Source: Streptomyces mirabilis
Lineage (GTDB): Bacteria; Actinomycetota; Actinomycetes; Streptomycetales; Streptomycetaceae
Length of the DNA stretch: 64,000 bases
Reading direction: 5' to 3'
NCBI RefSeq assembly: GCF_018310535.1
Contig: NZ_CP074102.1
Coordinates: forward strand, 6,324,001 to 6,388,000
A program made the translations under genes and the position numbers. The notes under the pieces were generated by a model. It had not been told where the DNA came from. It was given only the letters and a program-made list of their open reading frames with translations, and ran no database searches. Positions 50,870 through 59,800 of the stretch are shown piece by piece (within the stretch, counting starts at the first letter, position 1; every line of letters begins with the position of its first letter).

Positions 50870-52684
50870 TCATCGGTGCGACTCCAAGTGCCTGCGGTGC
50901 AGCCACTTCGGTAGTCCGGGTGCTTCGAGAAACCCCTCGGCGCGCGCGGCCGCGAGGCCGATACGCAGCAGGTCCGCGCTCTTCTCGAAGAGCAGGAACC
51001 GGGGTTCCCAGATCGGCCGGTACTTGGCGTTGGCCCGGTACAGCGACTCGATCTGCCACCAGCGCGAGAAGAAACTGAGCAGGGAACGCCACAGCCGCAG
51101 CACCGGCCCTGCGCCGAGGCGTCCACCACGTTCGAAGACGGAACGGAACATGGCGAAGTTGAGCGAGACCTGGGTGATCCCGATCTCCTGGGCGCGGCGC
51201 AGGAGTTCGATCACCATGAACTCCATCAGCCCGTTCTCGGCGTCCCGGTCACGCCGCATCAGATCGAGCGAGAGCCCCTGCGGCCCCCACGGCACGAAGG
51301 ACAGCAGCGCCCGCAACTCTCCCTCCCCTCCTTCCCCGGCGCGGCTGTCCCTGCATTCCAGCATCACGCACCGTCCGTCGTCCGGGTCGCCGAGCCGTCC
51401 GAGCGCCATGCTGAAACCGCGCTCGGTCGCCCCGTCCCGCCAGTCGTCGGCACGCCGCAGGAGGTACGTCATCTCGTCGGCCGGGATGTCCTCGTGCCGT
51501 CGGATGCGCACCTCGTACCCGGCCCGCTTGACCCGGTTGTAGGCCTGCCGGACCGTGCGCATGGCGCGTCCATCGAGGGTGAATTCGGCGGTCTCGACGA
51601 TCGCCTCGTCACCGAGTTCGAGGGCGTCGAGTCCGTGCCGTGAGTAGACGGTCCCCGCCTCCTCGCTCGCTCCCATCACGGCCGGGATCCAGCCGTGCGC
51701 GCGGGCCTCGGCGAGCCAGGGCTCGATGGCGCCGGGCCACGCCTCCGGGTCGCCGATCGGGTCGCCGGAGGCCAGTGAGACCCCGCCGACGACGCGGTAC
51801 GCGACCGCGGCCTTGCCGGTCGGCGACCAGATCACGCTCTTCTCCCGGCGCAGCGCGAAGTAGCCCAGCGAGTCGCGGTCGCCGTGCCGGTCGAGCAGGG
51901 TGCGCAGCCGGTTCTCGTCGTTCTCGGTGAGCGGGTCGACGGCGCGGCGGGAGCGGAAGGCGGCGTAGAACACGGCGAGGACCAGCAGGGTGCTGAGCAC
52001 GTTGATGGTGACGTTGACCCAGTTGGCGATCTCCAGGCCGGGGAAGCGGGAGTCGTCGGCGGCGACGGAGACCAGTCGCAGGGCGCCGTAGCGCCAGCGG
52101 TCCCAGAAGGTCGAACGGTAGGCGTCCTGCGCGCTGTTGGTGACCGTCACCAGCAGTGCGGCGAGCAGGGAGGCGACGAGCAGTCCGCCGACGGCGACGG
52201 CCGCGGCGAGCTTGGGGTTCGACCGGTCGCCCTTCGCGTAGAACTCCCGGCGGCCGACGACGAGCGAGACGACGAAGGCGGCGGTCAGGACGATCGAGAC
52301 CCAGTTCTGGGCGTACTGGCGGATTTCCGGGAACGTCATCGCGACGGCGAACAGCATCAGAAACAGTCCGCTGAGCACGAAGTTGAGGATCCAAGCGGCC
52401 CGTTTGCGGCGGCGCATCGTGATGGCCAGGAACATGGTGAACACGCCCGACGCGAATCCTGCCGTCAGCAGGTACGGGGTGAAGAAGTTCTCGGTGTTGT
52501 GGCGCCGTACGTCCTGTCCGAGCGACACCCACGCGGCGCTCAGGAAGTTGATGAACGCGACGGCCCGCAGGTACCAGACCGCGAAGGCGGCGGCTCTGCG
52601 CGACGCGCCTGTGGACAGGTGGTCCCCTTCACCCTGACGGGCCGGGACCCGCTCCTGATCAGCGGCAATTCGGGCATCTCCCAT
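50870..52684 (-). CDS. Membrane protein with C-terminal LPG-synthase (DUF2156/MprF-like) domain
   Basis: A 604-residue protein. Six hydrophobic segments in the first 270 residues are followed by a soluble domain (about 290-590) with the aminoacyl-transfer fold of LPG synthases: SPTGKAAVAYRVVGGVSLASGDPIG, WIPAVMGASEEAG, DDWRDGATERGFSMALGRL and SFVPWGPQGLSLDLMRR (each quoted in part). Relatives add lysine or other amino acids to phosphatidylglycerol, which reduces sensitivity to cationic peptides. There is no LysRS-like part, so it uses charged tRNA if the assignment holds. Confidence 0.82.
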   Translation of the reverse strand: MGDARIAADQERVPARQGEGDHLSTGASRRAAAFAVWYLRAVAFINFLSAAWVSLGQDVRRHNTENFFTPYLLTAGFASGVFTMFLAITMRRRKRAAWILNFVLSGLFLMLFAVAMTFPEIRQYAQNWVSIVLTAAFVVSLVVGRREFYAKGDRSNPKLAAAVAVGGLLVASLLAALLVTVTNSAQDAYRSTFWDRWRYGALRLVSVAADDSRFPGLEIANWVNVTINVLSTLLVLAVFYAAFRSRRAVDPLTENDENRLRTLLDRHGDRDSLGYFALRREKSVIWSPTGKAAVAYRVVGGVSLASGDPIGDPEAWPGAIEPWLAEARAHGWIPAVMGASEEAGTVYSRHGLDALELGDEAIVETAEFTLDGRAMRTVRQAYNRVKRAGYEVRIRRHEDIPADEMTYLLRRADDWRDGATERGFSMALGRLGDPDDGRCVMLECRDSRAGEGGEGELRALLSFVPWGPQGLSLDLMRRDRDAENGLMEFMVIELLRRAQEIGITQVSLNFAMFRSVFERGGRLGAGPVLRLWRSLLSFFSRWWQIESLYRANAKYRPIWEPRFLLFEKSADLLRIGLAAARAEGFLEAPGLPKWLHRRHLESHR

Positions 52685-52788
52685 AAAGGGCGATGATATG
52701 GGGCGGGGTGCGTCGTCCGGGGGAGGGGCGGTACGGGTGATGCGGGCCTGGGTTCTGTTGCGGGGTGGGTTTCGCGCGCGGTTTTTGG

Positions 52789-52930
52789 CTGCCCGTCGGT
52801 GGGGGCTGGGCGCGCAGTTCCCCGCGCCCCAAAGGGCTTTGGGGCGGGCGGCGTTTACGGGCGAGGGCGCGGGGCGTGCCCTCGCCCCCGCCCGCGTCTT
52901 TCAGCCCGTCCGGCGTTCGAGGGCGAGGCC
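52789..52930. repeat. Modular GC-rich intergenic repeat, copy 6
   Basis: CGGTGGGGGCTGGGCGCGCA, GTTCCCCGCGCCCC, then a shorter filler, TTTCAGCCCGTCCGGCGTTC and GAGGGCGAGGCC. It directly precedes the cobT stop (cobT ends at 52933). The order matches the copy at 32416 but lacks the palindromic CTCGAGC module. Confidence 0.8.
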
Positions 52931-52932
52931 GT

Positions 52933-54018
52933 TCACTCGTTCTGGTCGGAGGCCTCGGGCTCGGGCTCGGGGGCCGGCGTCTCCGGGAGTTCGGCGGAGA
53001 GGGCGGCGGCGGCCTGGACCAGGGGGAGAGCGAGGAGGGCTCCCGCACCCTCGCCGACCGTGACCCCGTGGTCGAGCAGGGGTTCGAGGGCCATGCGGTC
53101 CAGGGCCTTCGCCTGGGCCGGCTCGCCACTGTTCTGGCCGGCCAGCCACCAGTCCGGCGCCCGGAAGGCGACGCGCTGCCCCACGAGGGCGCACGCGGCC
53201 GAGACGACCCCGTCGAGGATCACCGGCATCTTCCGCACCGCGCTCTGCAACAAGAACCCCGTCATCGCCGCGAGATCGGCGCCGCCCACCACCGCGAGCA
53301 GCTGCAGCTGATCCCCGAGCACCGGCCGGGCCCGCCGCAAGGCGTCCCGCACGGCCGCGCACTTGCGCATCCACGCGAGGTCGTCGATGGGCCGCCCGCC
53401 CCGCCCGGTGACCACGGACGCGTCGGTCCCGCACAGCGCCGCGACCAGCACGGCCGCCGCGGTGGTCCCGCCGACGCTCACATCGCCGAGCACCACCAGA
53501 TCCGTACCGGAGTCCGCCTCCTCGTCCGCGACCGCGACCCCCGCGCGGAACGCGGCCTCCGCCTCCTCCAGGGTCAGCGCGTCCTCGACGTCGATCCGCC
53601 CCGACCCGCGCCGCACCCGATGCCCTGCGACCTCGGCGGGCAGCTCCTGCGGATCGCAGTCCAGCGCCATGTCGACGACTCGTACCGGCACGCCGAGCCG
53701 GCGCGCCAGCACCGCCGCGGGGCTCGCGCCCTCCAGGACCGCCCGCGCCAACCGGTCGGCGGTGCCCGCGGGCCGCGCCGACACACCGAGTTCGGCGACC
53801 CCGTGGTCGCCCGCGAACAGCACCACACGCGGGTGCTCGATCGGCCGCACCGGCACCGCGGACTGCGCCGCCGCCAGCCACTCACCCAGTTCGTCGAGGC
53901 GGCCCAGCGCCCCGGGCGGCACGATCTGGCGCTCCCGGCGCGCCTCGGCGTCCCGGCGCACGCCTCCGTCGGGGCGCTCGATCAGATCGGTGAAGTCGTC
54001 GAGATTAAGCGAGCTCAT
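52933..54018 (-). CDS. cobT: Nicotinate-nucleotide-dimethylbenzimidazole phosphoribosyltransferase
   Basis: A 361-residue enzyme making alpha-ribazole phosphate from nicotinate mononucleotide and DMB, the lower ligand step of cobalamin synthesis. Features are VLFAGDHGVAELGVSA near 65, GDVSVGGTTAAAVLVAA, GRGGRPIDDLAWMRKC and the catalytic Glu in GEGAGALLALPLVQAA near 325. The ATG at 54018 gives MSSLNLDDFTDLIERP. It ends at the repeat cluster. It works with CobU and CobS encoded nearby. Confidence 0.95.
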   Translation of the reverse strand: MSSLNLDDFTDLIERPDGGVRRDAEARRERQIVPPGALGRLDELGEWLAAAQSAVPVRPIEHPRVVLFAGDHGVAELGVSARPAGTADRLARAVLEGASPAAVLARRLGVPVRVVDMALDCDPQELPAEVAGHRVRRGSGRIDVEDALTLEEAEAAFRAGVAVADEEADSGTDLVVLGDVSVGGTTAAAVLVAALCGTDASVVTGRGGRPIDDLAWMRKCAAVRDALRRARPVLGDQLQLLAVVGGADLAAMTGFLLQSAVRKMPVILDGVVSAACALVGQRVAFRAPDWWLAGQNSGEPAQAKALDRMALEPLLDHGVTVGEGAGALLALPLVQAAAALSAELPETPAPEPEPEASDQNE

Positions 54019-54169
54019 TCGCCGAACAGTACCGGCAGCGATCGAACACGTCCGCGCCACGTCGTTGCGCCCCGGATCGCGATCCGCTACGTACCGTTTG
54101 TGTCGGATTGTCGTACGGCTCGATCGCGCGCCCCGCCGTCCCCCCACCCTGCCGTCCCCAGGAGCGTCC

Positions 54170-55234
54170 ATGCCCCCCACGCCACCCCCGAGCGCCGAGC
54201 GCCGCGCCGCCTACGCGGCCGAACTCGCCCAAGGCACCGACCGGTTCCACGAGCCGCGCCGGGAGGACTGTCCCTGGTGCGGCTCGAAGCGGCTGCGCAC
54301 CCGGCTGCGGACGCCGGACCAGGTGCAGCGCAAGCCCGGCACGTTCGTCGTCGACGAGTGCGCGGACTGCTCGCACGCCTTCCAGAACCCCCGGCTCAGC
54401 GCGGAGGGACTGGCCTTCTACCACCGGGACTTCCACGAGGGACTCGACGGCCTCACCGACCGGCTCCTCGGCGCCCGCGGCAGCAGAGGGCGCCACCGGG
54501 CCGCCGCCCGCGCGCTGCTCCGGTACGCCGAGCCGGAGAGCTGGCTCGACGTCGGCACCGGGCACGGGCACTTCCCGGCCGTCGCCCGGGAGGTCCATCC
54601 GTACACGTCCTTCGACGGCCTCGACCCCACCCGGCGGGTCGAGAAGGCACGGGCGGCCGGGCACATCGAGGAGGCCCACCGCGGCCGGCTCACCGACCCG
54701 CGGATCATCGGGCGGCTGAGCGCCCGCTACGACGTCGTGAGCATGTTCCACCATCTGGAGCACACCCGCGACCCGCGCGAGGAACTGCGCGCCGCCCTGA
54801 CGGTCCTGCGGCCCGGCGGCCACCTCCTCGTCGAAGTGCCCGACCCCGACTGCGCGTTCGGCGCGCTGCTGGGCAGGTGGTGGGTGTCGTACGGCCAGCC
54901 GCGCCATCTGCACCTGATGCCGCTGTCCAACCTGCTGGGCGAACTGGAGTCCCTCGGCTGCGAGATCGTCGCGACGGACCGCCGTGAACCGCACATCCCG
55001 TACGACCTCGCCGGCGCCCTCGCGCTGGCCCTCGGCCGCGTCCTGCCCGACCTCGACGCCCCCTGGCGCCCCGCCCCGCCGACCTCGCTCCAGCGCACCC
55101 TGCACACGGTCCTGGCCCGGGTGAGCGTCCCGCTGCTCGCCTCGGTCTCCGCCCTGGACCACGCGATGGCCCCGGTCTTCCGCCGCACCCGCTTCTCGAA
55201 CGCCTTCCGGATCATCGCCCGCAGGCAATCCTGA
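54170..55234 (+). CDS. SAM-dependent methyltransferase with N-terminal zinc-ribbon
   Basis: A 354-residue protein. An N-terminal CxxC pair (DCPWCGSKRL and ECADCSHAF) is likely a zinc ribbon. The class I methyltransferase domain has motif I LDVGTGHGHFPAVA near 125, FDGLDP and the acidic motif, and a C-terminal membrane-leaning segment (DLAGALALALGRVLPDL). AGGAG at 54160-54164 supports the ATG. It is divergent from cobT and convergent with cobU. The acceptor is unknown. Confidence 0.85.
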   Translation: MPPTPPPSAERRAAYAAELAQGTDRFHEPRREDCPWCGSKRLRTRLRTPDQVQRKPGTFVVDECADCSHAFQNPRLSAEGLAFYHRDFHEGLDGLTDRLLGARGSRGRHRAAARALLRYAEPESWLDVGTGHGHFPAVAREVHPYTSFDGLDPTRRVEKARAAGHIEEAHRGRLTDPRIIGRLSARYDVVSMFHHLEHTRDPREELRAALTVLRPGGHLLVEVPDPDCAFGALLGRWWVSYGQPRHLHLMPLSNLLGELESLGCEIVATDRREPHIPYDLAGALALALGRVLPDLDAPWRPAPPTSLQRTLHTVLARVSVPLLASVSALDHAMAPVFRRTRFSNAFRIIARRQS

Positions 55235-55270
55235 GCCCCGGTCAGCCCCGGTCAGCCCCGGTCAGCCCCG
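55234..55270. repeat. 10-bp tandem repeat spanning two stop codons
   Basis: Nearly four copies of GTCAGCCCCG run from the end of the methyltransferase stop (TGA, 55232-55234) into the cobU stop, whose TCA at 55262-55264 is part of a repeat unit. Each unit carries a stop codon on the minus strand, so slippage could not extend CobU. Confidence 0.85.
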
Positions 55271-56461
55271 CAGTGCCAGCGCCTGCCCCGCCACCACCAG
55301 CAGCACGTGCTCGCACTCCGCCGCGAACCCCGCGTTCAGGCGGCCGAGTTCGTCGCGGTAGCGGCGTCCGGAGGCGGTGGCGGGGACGATGCCGGAGCCG
55401 ACCTCGTTGGAGACGGCGACGAGGGTGCGGCGCGTGTTGCGGACGGCGGAGGTGAGTTCCTCGACGCGGGCGCGCAGCGCGCGTTCGCCGCCGCCGGCCC
55501 ACTCCGCGTCGTCCCACGCGTTCACGGAGTCCATCGCGTCCGTGAGCCAGAGGGAGAGGCAGTCGACGAGAAGGGGAGGACCGGAGCCCTCCAGGAGCGG
55601 CACCAGGTCGCAGGTCTCCACCGTGTGCCAGGAGCCGGGCCGCCGCTCACGGTGGGCGTGCACGCGCGACGCCCACTCGTTGTCCCCGTTGCGAGATCCG
55701 CCCGTCGCGACGTACAGCACCTCGGGGAAGGACTCCAGACGTCGTTCCGCCTCCACCGACTTGCCCGAGCGCGCCCCGCCGAGCACGAGGGTGCGGCGCG
55801 GTACGTCGGGTACGTCCTCGTAGACGCCCACGTCCAGCGTCGTCCCGTCCGGCACTGCCCGCGCGCCCGCCGCCGCGAGCCGCCGCCGCAGTTCGGGGCC
55901 CGGCGGCACGTCGTGGTCGAGGTGGACCGCGATCACGTCCGTCGTCGGCCCGACGGCCCCGACCGCGCGCAGCTTCGCCAGGGCGTCCGGCCGCCCCACC
56001 ACATCGGCGACCACCATGGCGTACGAGTCGCCGTTCTCGTCCAGTCCCGCGGGCGCCGCGCCCGGCGGCAGATACAGCAGCCGCTGTCCGTCCGGCCCGG
56101 TCACCGCGTACCCCGTGCCGGGCGAGTCCATCGGCACCGCCCGCACCCGGTGTCCGGTCAGCAGCGCCAGCTCGCTGCCGTCCGGAACCCGTACGGGCTG
56201 CGGCAGCCCGGCCGGCACCTCGACGGCGGGCCCGTCGTGCGGATGCGAGAGCAGGACCTGCCGTACGCCGCCCAGCGAGTGCCCGGCGCGGGCCGCGGCG
56301 AACGCGGCGCCGGGCGTGAGGTCGAGCAGCAGGGTGCCGTCCACGAGCAGCGCGGTGGCCGCCCGCGCGTCCCCGCCGAGCGCACTCGCACAGGCCGCAC
56401 AGGGACAGTCGGGACGGGGCAGGCCCTCGGGGGCACCGGTGCCGAGCAGAGTCAGTTCCAC
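55262..56461 (-). CDS. cobU: Bifunctional adenosylcobinamide kinase/guanylyltransferase fused to an N-terminal MBL-like domain
   Basis: A 399-residue protein. The C-terminal 180 residues are CobU: P-loop GGARSGKS at 228-235, a His-rich segment (VHAHRERRPGSWHTVE) that carries the GMP-accepting His, and VDCLSLWLTD. It phosphorylates adenosylcobinamide and transfers GMP. The N-terminal 215 residues resemble a metallo-beta-lactamase fold (LTLLGTGAPEG at 3-13, LLSHPHDGP at 70-78, VIAVHLDHD at 176-184) but the metal motif HxHxDH is only partial, so it may be inactive or structural. The GTG at 56461 is chosen. It is convergent with the methyltransferase. Confidence 0.88.
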   Translation of the reverse strand: MELTLLGTGAPEGLPRPDCPCAACASALGGDARAATALLVDGTLLLDLTPGAAFAAARAGHSLGGVRQVLLSHPHDGPAVEVPAGLPQPVRVPDGSELALLTGHRVRAVPMDSPGTGYAVTGPDGQRLLYLPPGAAPAGLDENGDSYAMVVADVVGRPDALAKLRAVGAVGPTTDVIAVHLDHDVPPGPELRRRLAAAGARAVPDGTTLDVGVYEDVPDVPRRTLVLGGARSGKSVEAERRLESFPEVLYVATGGSRNGDNEWASRVHAHRERRPGSWHTVETCDLVPLLEGSGPPLLVDCLSLWLTDAMDSVNAWDDAEWAGGGERALRARVEELTSAVRNTRRTLVAVSNEVGSGIVPATASGRRYRDELGRLNAGFAAECEHVLLVVAGQALALRG

Positions 56462-56661
56462 GCCCTGATTTTCCCGTGCCGCCGTGGGCGGCGCGCGTTC
56501 GGGTACAGCGCCCGGAGGCGCGCGGGGCCGTTCACGACCCGCGACGCGTGCCGCGACTCGCGATCTTCTGTTCCGCACCCGGCTCAGCGCCTAGGCTTCG
56601 GACGGGAGCCGGATCTTGTGCGGCTTCCACTGTGCAGTGTGCTCATACCTGGGAGGCGTAC

Positions 56662-56874
56662 ATGGCGGCATGGACGTGGCGGTTCGAGAAGTCCGACGGG
56701 ACAGAGGTCCAACCCGCGGTGCAGCCCGAGGAGTTCACCACACAGGGGGATGCGGAGTCCTGGATCGGCGAGGTCTGGAAGGACCTCCTGGAGGGCGGCG
56801 CGGACCAGGTGTTCCTCTTCGAGGACAGCACGAAGATCTACGGGCCGATGAGCCTGCACGCCGAACCGGAGTAG
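56662..56874 (+). CDS. Small conserved acidic protein, unknown function
   Basis: A 70-residue protein, acidic, soluble and likely alpha/beta (MAAWTWRFEKSDGTEV, then DAESWIGEVWKDLLEGGADQVFLFED). GGGAGG at 56651-56656 supports the ATG. Its residue composition and codon bias are those of a real gene and relatives occur widely in Streptomyces. No function is recognised. A hairpin follows. Confidence 0.8.
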   Translation: MAAWTWRFEKSDGTEVQPAVQPEEFTTQGDAESWIGEVWKDLLEGGADQVFLFEDSTKIYGPMSLHAEPE

Positions 56875-56883
56875 GCCGGCCGG

Positions 56884-56909
56884 GGTTGCCGGGACCGCTC
56901 CCGGCAACC
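56884..56909. terminator. Hairpin after the 70-residue protein gene
   Basis: An 11-bp perfect stem (GGTTGCCGGGA and complement) with a 4-nt loop lies 9 nt past the stop. It is 46 nt from the convergent HtrA-like gene, so it may serve both. Confidence 0.75.
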
Positions 56910-56954
56910 TCGTTCGCCGTGCGTCAACCCCTCGCCGCCGCCTTCACCCCGTAC

Positions 56955-58043
56955 CTACTGCTCGCCCAGCCGCACGTCGACCGTCCGCTCGGTCCCGCCC
57001 CGGACGAACGTCACCCGGGTCCGCCGGCCCGGCTTGTCGGCCGCGAGCGCCTCGGCGAGCGAGGTGAGGGTGGTGATGTCGTTCGTGCCGATCCGGGTGA
57101 TGATGTCGCCGGGCCGGATGCCCGCCGTGTCGGCCGCGCCGCCGGGCTTCACCTCGACCACGGCGACACCCGCGGGAGCGTAGGTCTCGTCGAGCACCGT
57201 ACGACCGGTGATGCCGAGCGCGGCCCGCCCCGAGTCGGTGACCTTGCCGGTTCTGATGATCTGGTCGGCGATCGTCCGCACTATCGAGGCGGGGATCGCG
57301 AATCCGATACCGGGCGCCGTGCTGTTTCCCAGGCTCGGGTCCGTCGCGGCCAGCGTGGGAATGCCGATGACCTGCCCGTTCAGGTCGACGAGCGCGCCGC
57401 CGCTGTTGCCCGGGTTGATCGCGGCCGACGTCTGCACCATGTTGGCGATGGTGGCCCCCGTCCCGCCGCCGGTGCTGCTCTCGCTGACGGTGCGCCCGGT
57501 CGCCGACACGATGCCCTGGGTCACGCTGGACGACAGGCCGAGCGGCGAGCCCATCGCGAGCACGATCTGGCCGACCTCGACCTTCTCCGAGTTCCCGATG
57601 GTGGCCGCCTTCAGCCCGCTCGGCACCTTGTCCAGCTTGATGACGGCGAGGTCCTGGCCCGGGTAGGTGTACACGAGCTTGGCCGCCAGCGCGTTCTGGC
57701 TGTTGGCCGTCGTCACCCTGAACGTCTTCTCGGTCCCGACCACGTGCGCGTTGGTGACGATGTGTCCCTGGTCGTCGTACACCACCCCCGAACCCAGGCC
57801 GTGGCTCGCCTGGATCTGCACCACCGAGGGCAGGACGTTCTTGATCACCTTCAGGTACGCGTTCTGCAGGTCGTCGGCCGCGAGCGGGACGACGGCCTGG
57901 GTCGTCCCGTCCTTCGTCCCGTCCTTCGTGCCGCTCTGGGCAGGCGACCCGGCGTCGGAACAGCCGGAGAGCAGGGCGGCGGCGCAGACGAGGGCGGTTA
58001 TGGGGAGCAGCAGACGCGACACGGGGGCACGGGTGGCAGCCAT
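56955..58043 (-). CDS. HtrA/DegP-like lipoprotein serine protease with PDZ domain
   Basis: A 362-residue exported protein. Lipobox LLSGC puts lipidated Cys at residue 28. The trypsin-like domain has His100 (VTNAHVV), Asp131 (GQDLAVIKL) and Ser214 (INPGNSGGALVD). A PDZ domain follows (about 265-360; PGGAADTAGIRPGDIITRIG). Such proteases handle misfolded envelope proteins. Unlike many Streptomyces HtrA proteins, there is no cytoplasmic tail or membrane span beyond the lipoprotein anchor. It lies 100 bp from the methyltransferase. Confidence 0.92.
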   Translation of the reverse strand: MAATRAPVSRLLLPITALVCAAALLSGCSDAGSPAQSGTKDGTKDGTTQAVVPLAADDLQNAYLKVIKNVLPSVVQIQASHGLGSGVVYDDQGHIVTNAHVVGTEKTFRVTTANSQNALAAKLVYTYPGQDLAVIKLDKVPSGLKAATIGNSEKVEVGQIVLAMGSPLGLSSSVTQGIVSATGRTVSESSTGGGTGATIANMVQTSAAINPGNSGGALVDLNGQVIGIPTLAATDPSLGNSTAPGIGFAIPASIVRTIADQIIRTGKVTDSGRAALGITGRTVLDETYAPAGVAVVEVKPGGAADTAGIRPGDIITRIGTNDITTLTSLAEALAADKPGRRTRVTFVRGGTERTVDVRLGEQ

Positions 58044-58142
58044 GTCCCGAGTGTCCCTTTCGTGACGCTGCTCCGGCTTGCGGTGCAGGGCCGAACAGGG
58101 GGCGACCAGACAGCGGTCAACCGCGTACGCCGCAGGGATCGA

Positions 58143-58931
58143 TCAGCCGCGTACGCCGCAGAGATGCAGCAGGGCCGCCACCTGGCGATAGGGGTCCGTC
58201 CGCCCGGCCCGCTCCTCCGCGGCCAGGAGAGCCTCCACGTCATCGGGGGCGGGGGTCCCGTCGGGCGCCGTGTCCGTGAAGACCCGCACGCCGTACCAGG
58301 CGTGCAACGCCGCCCCGATCCCCGCGAGCGTCGACGTCAGCGTGGCGAGCCGGTCCGCGCGGACGGCGAGGCCGAGCCGATTGACGTAGGCGTCCGTGTC
58401 GAACGCGGCCAGGGTCGCCGTCCAGTCCCCGGACAGACCCGGCCGCATGGCCAGCGCGTCGGCGTTGCGCACCAGCAGCGAGAGCAGCCCGCCCGGGGCC
58501 AGCATCCGCGCCAGCCCCGCGAGGAGCGGGTCCGGCTCCTCGACGTACATGAGTACGCCGTGGCACAGCACCACGTCGAAGCTGCCGGGCAGGAAGTGCA
58601 CGCCCGTCTCGCGTCCGTCGCCCTCGATGAGCCGCACCCGGCTCCGGATGCCCTCGGGCTCGGCGGCCAGCGCCTGGCGGGCCGCGGCGAGCATCTTCGC
58701 GTCCTGCTCGAGGCCGGTCACCTGATGCCCGGCGCGGGCCAGCCGCAGCGCCTGCGTGCCCTGGCCCATTCCGACGTCGAGAACCCGCAACCGCTGCCCG
58801 ACCGGGAACCGCCCTGCTATCTGCTCGTCGAGCTGCCGGGCCACCAGCTCCTGTCGTACGACATCACGCAGCCCGCCCAGCTTGCTCAGCCAGGCATCCG
58901 CCGCGCCTCCGGAGAACGATGTCGCGCTCAG
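58143..58931 (-). CDS. SAM-dependent methyltransferase with probable CTG start
   Basis: A 262-residue class I methyltransferase. Motif I is VLDVGMGQGTQALRLA near residues 49-64, then GLEQDAKML, DVVLCHGVLMYVEEPDP and LAPGGLLSLLVRN. No ATG, GTG or TTG lies in frame where the family begins. A CTG at 58931 overlaps the TGA of the upstream gene as CTGA, with GGAG 7 nt before it, so a CTG start coupled to the preceding gene is the best choice. It matches SmtA-like methyltransferases with unknown acceptors. Confidence 0.8.
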   Translation of the reverse strand: MSATSFSGGAADAWLSKLGGLRDVVRQELVARQLDEQIAGRFPVGQRLRVLDVGMGQGTQALRLARAGHQVTGLEQDAKMLAAARQALAAEPEGIRSRVRLIEGDGRETGVHFLPGSFDVVLCHGVLMYVEEPDPLLAGLARMLAPGGLLSLLVRNADALAMRPGLSGDWTATLAAFDTDAYVNRLGLAVRADRLATLTSTLAGIGAALHAWYGVRVFTDTAPDGTPAPDDVEALLAAEERAGRTDPYRQVAALLHLCGVRG

Positions 58932-59524
58932 GGCCGCTCTCCGCGCTTGACCTGCGGCTTGGGCAGCCGGAGGCGACGCATCTGGAGGGTGCGCATCAGC
59001 GCGTACCTGACCGCGCCCTTCGTGGGCACGTCGGGGAAGCGGGCGGGCAGCTGCTTCTTCAGACGGATCGCGATGCCGATCGAGTCGACCACGATCATCA
59101 CGATCACCACGAGCCACAGCAGCAGCGCGATGTTCTGCAGCGGTCCCACCCGCACCATGCTCAGCACGAGGATGACCACGGCCATCGGCAGGAAGAACTC
59201 CGCGACACAGAAGCGCGAGTCCACGAAGTCGCGTGCGAACTTCCGCACCGGCCCCTTGTCACGGGCGGGCAGATAGCGCTGGTCGCCGTTGGCCAGGGCC
59301 TGGCGCTGCTTCTCCATCTGGACACGACGTTCGTCGCGCTGCCGCTTGGCCGCCTCCTTGCGCGTCGTCGGCGTCTGGGCGACGCTGCGACGCTGGGTCT
59401 GGGCCTCACTGCGCTTGGGCGTGGGGCGGCCCTTGGGGGCCTGCGGATCACGGGTCTGCTTGGAGTCGGTCACCTGCGCCTTGTCGGCGGGGGCCTTCTC
59501 TTCCTTGGCACGGCTACGGAACAC
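58928..59524 (-). CDS. DUF3043 membrane protein
   Basis: A 198-residue protein. A charged N-terminal 80 residues (FRSRAKEEKAPADKAQVTD through GRPTPKRSEAQ) precede a basic helix and two hydrophobic segments (about 111-126 and 131-149, MAVVILVLSMVRVG and IALLLWLVVIVMIVVD) and a short tail. DUF3043 is actinobacterial and uncharacterised. The GTG at 59524 is chosen since relatives begin FRSRAK; the ATG at 59554 is possible. It is coupled to the downstream methyltransferase by a 4-nt overlap and is divergent from pspA. Confidence 0.85.
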   Translation of the reverse strand: MFRSRAKEEKAPADKAQVTDSKQTRDPQAPKGRPTPKRSEAQTQRRSVAQTPTTRKEAAKRQRDERRVQMEKQRQALANGDQRYLPARDKGPVRKFARDFVDSRFCVAEFFLPMAVVILVLSMVRVGPLQNIALLLWLVVIVMIVVDSIGIAIRLKKQLPARFPDVPTKGAVRYALMRTLQMRRLRLPKPQVKRGERP

Positions 59525-59800
59525 AAAACCCAAGGGTACGGGGTGCGGCGGCATGGACGTCGATCGAGTGGGGAACGATCCGGCAACACCGTACGTCTGT
59601 AGTGGGACAGAGCGGACGTTGTGTACGGGTGGACCCCGAGTCCCACCTACTCCCTACGCCGGAGCGGTGCCGTACGCAGTCGTCCTTGGGGATGAGCGCA
59701 TCCGTCCCCGAACAGTGCGGTAATGGATGCAGGGCCCGTACTGTGGGTTCTGTTGCAGTACCTGGAGCTGGAGTCCGTCAGAAGGGGGCGCGCGAAGCCC

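Noticed and set aside
59525..59800. RNA gene or riboswitch upstream of pspA
   Set aside because: Only short inverted repeats such as GGGGATG/CATCC-CC near 59690; no convincing structure.
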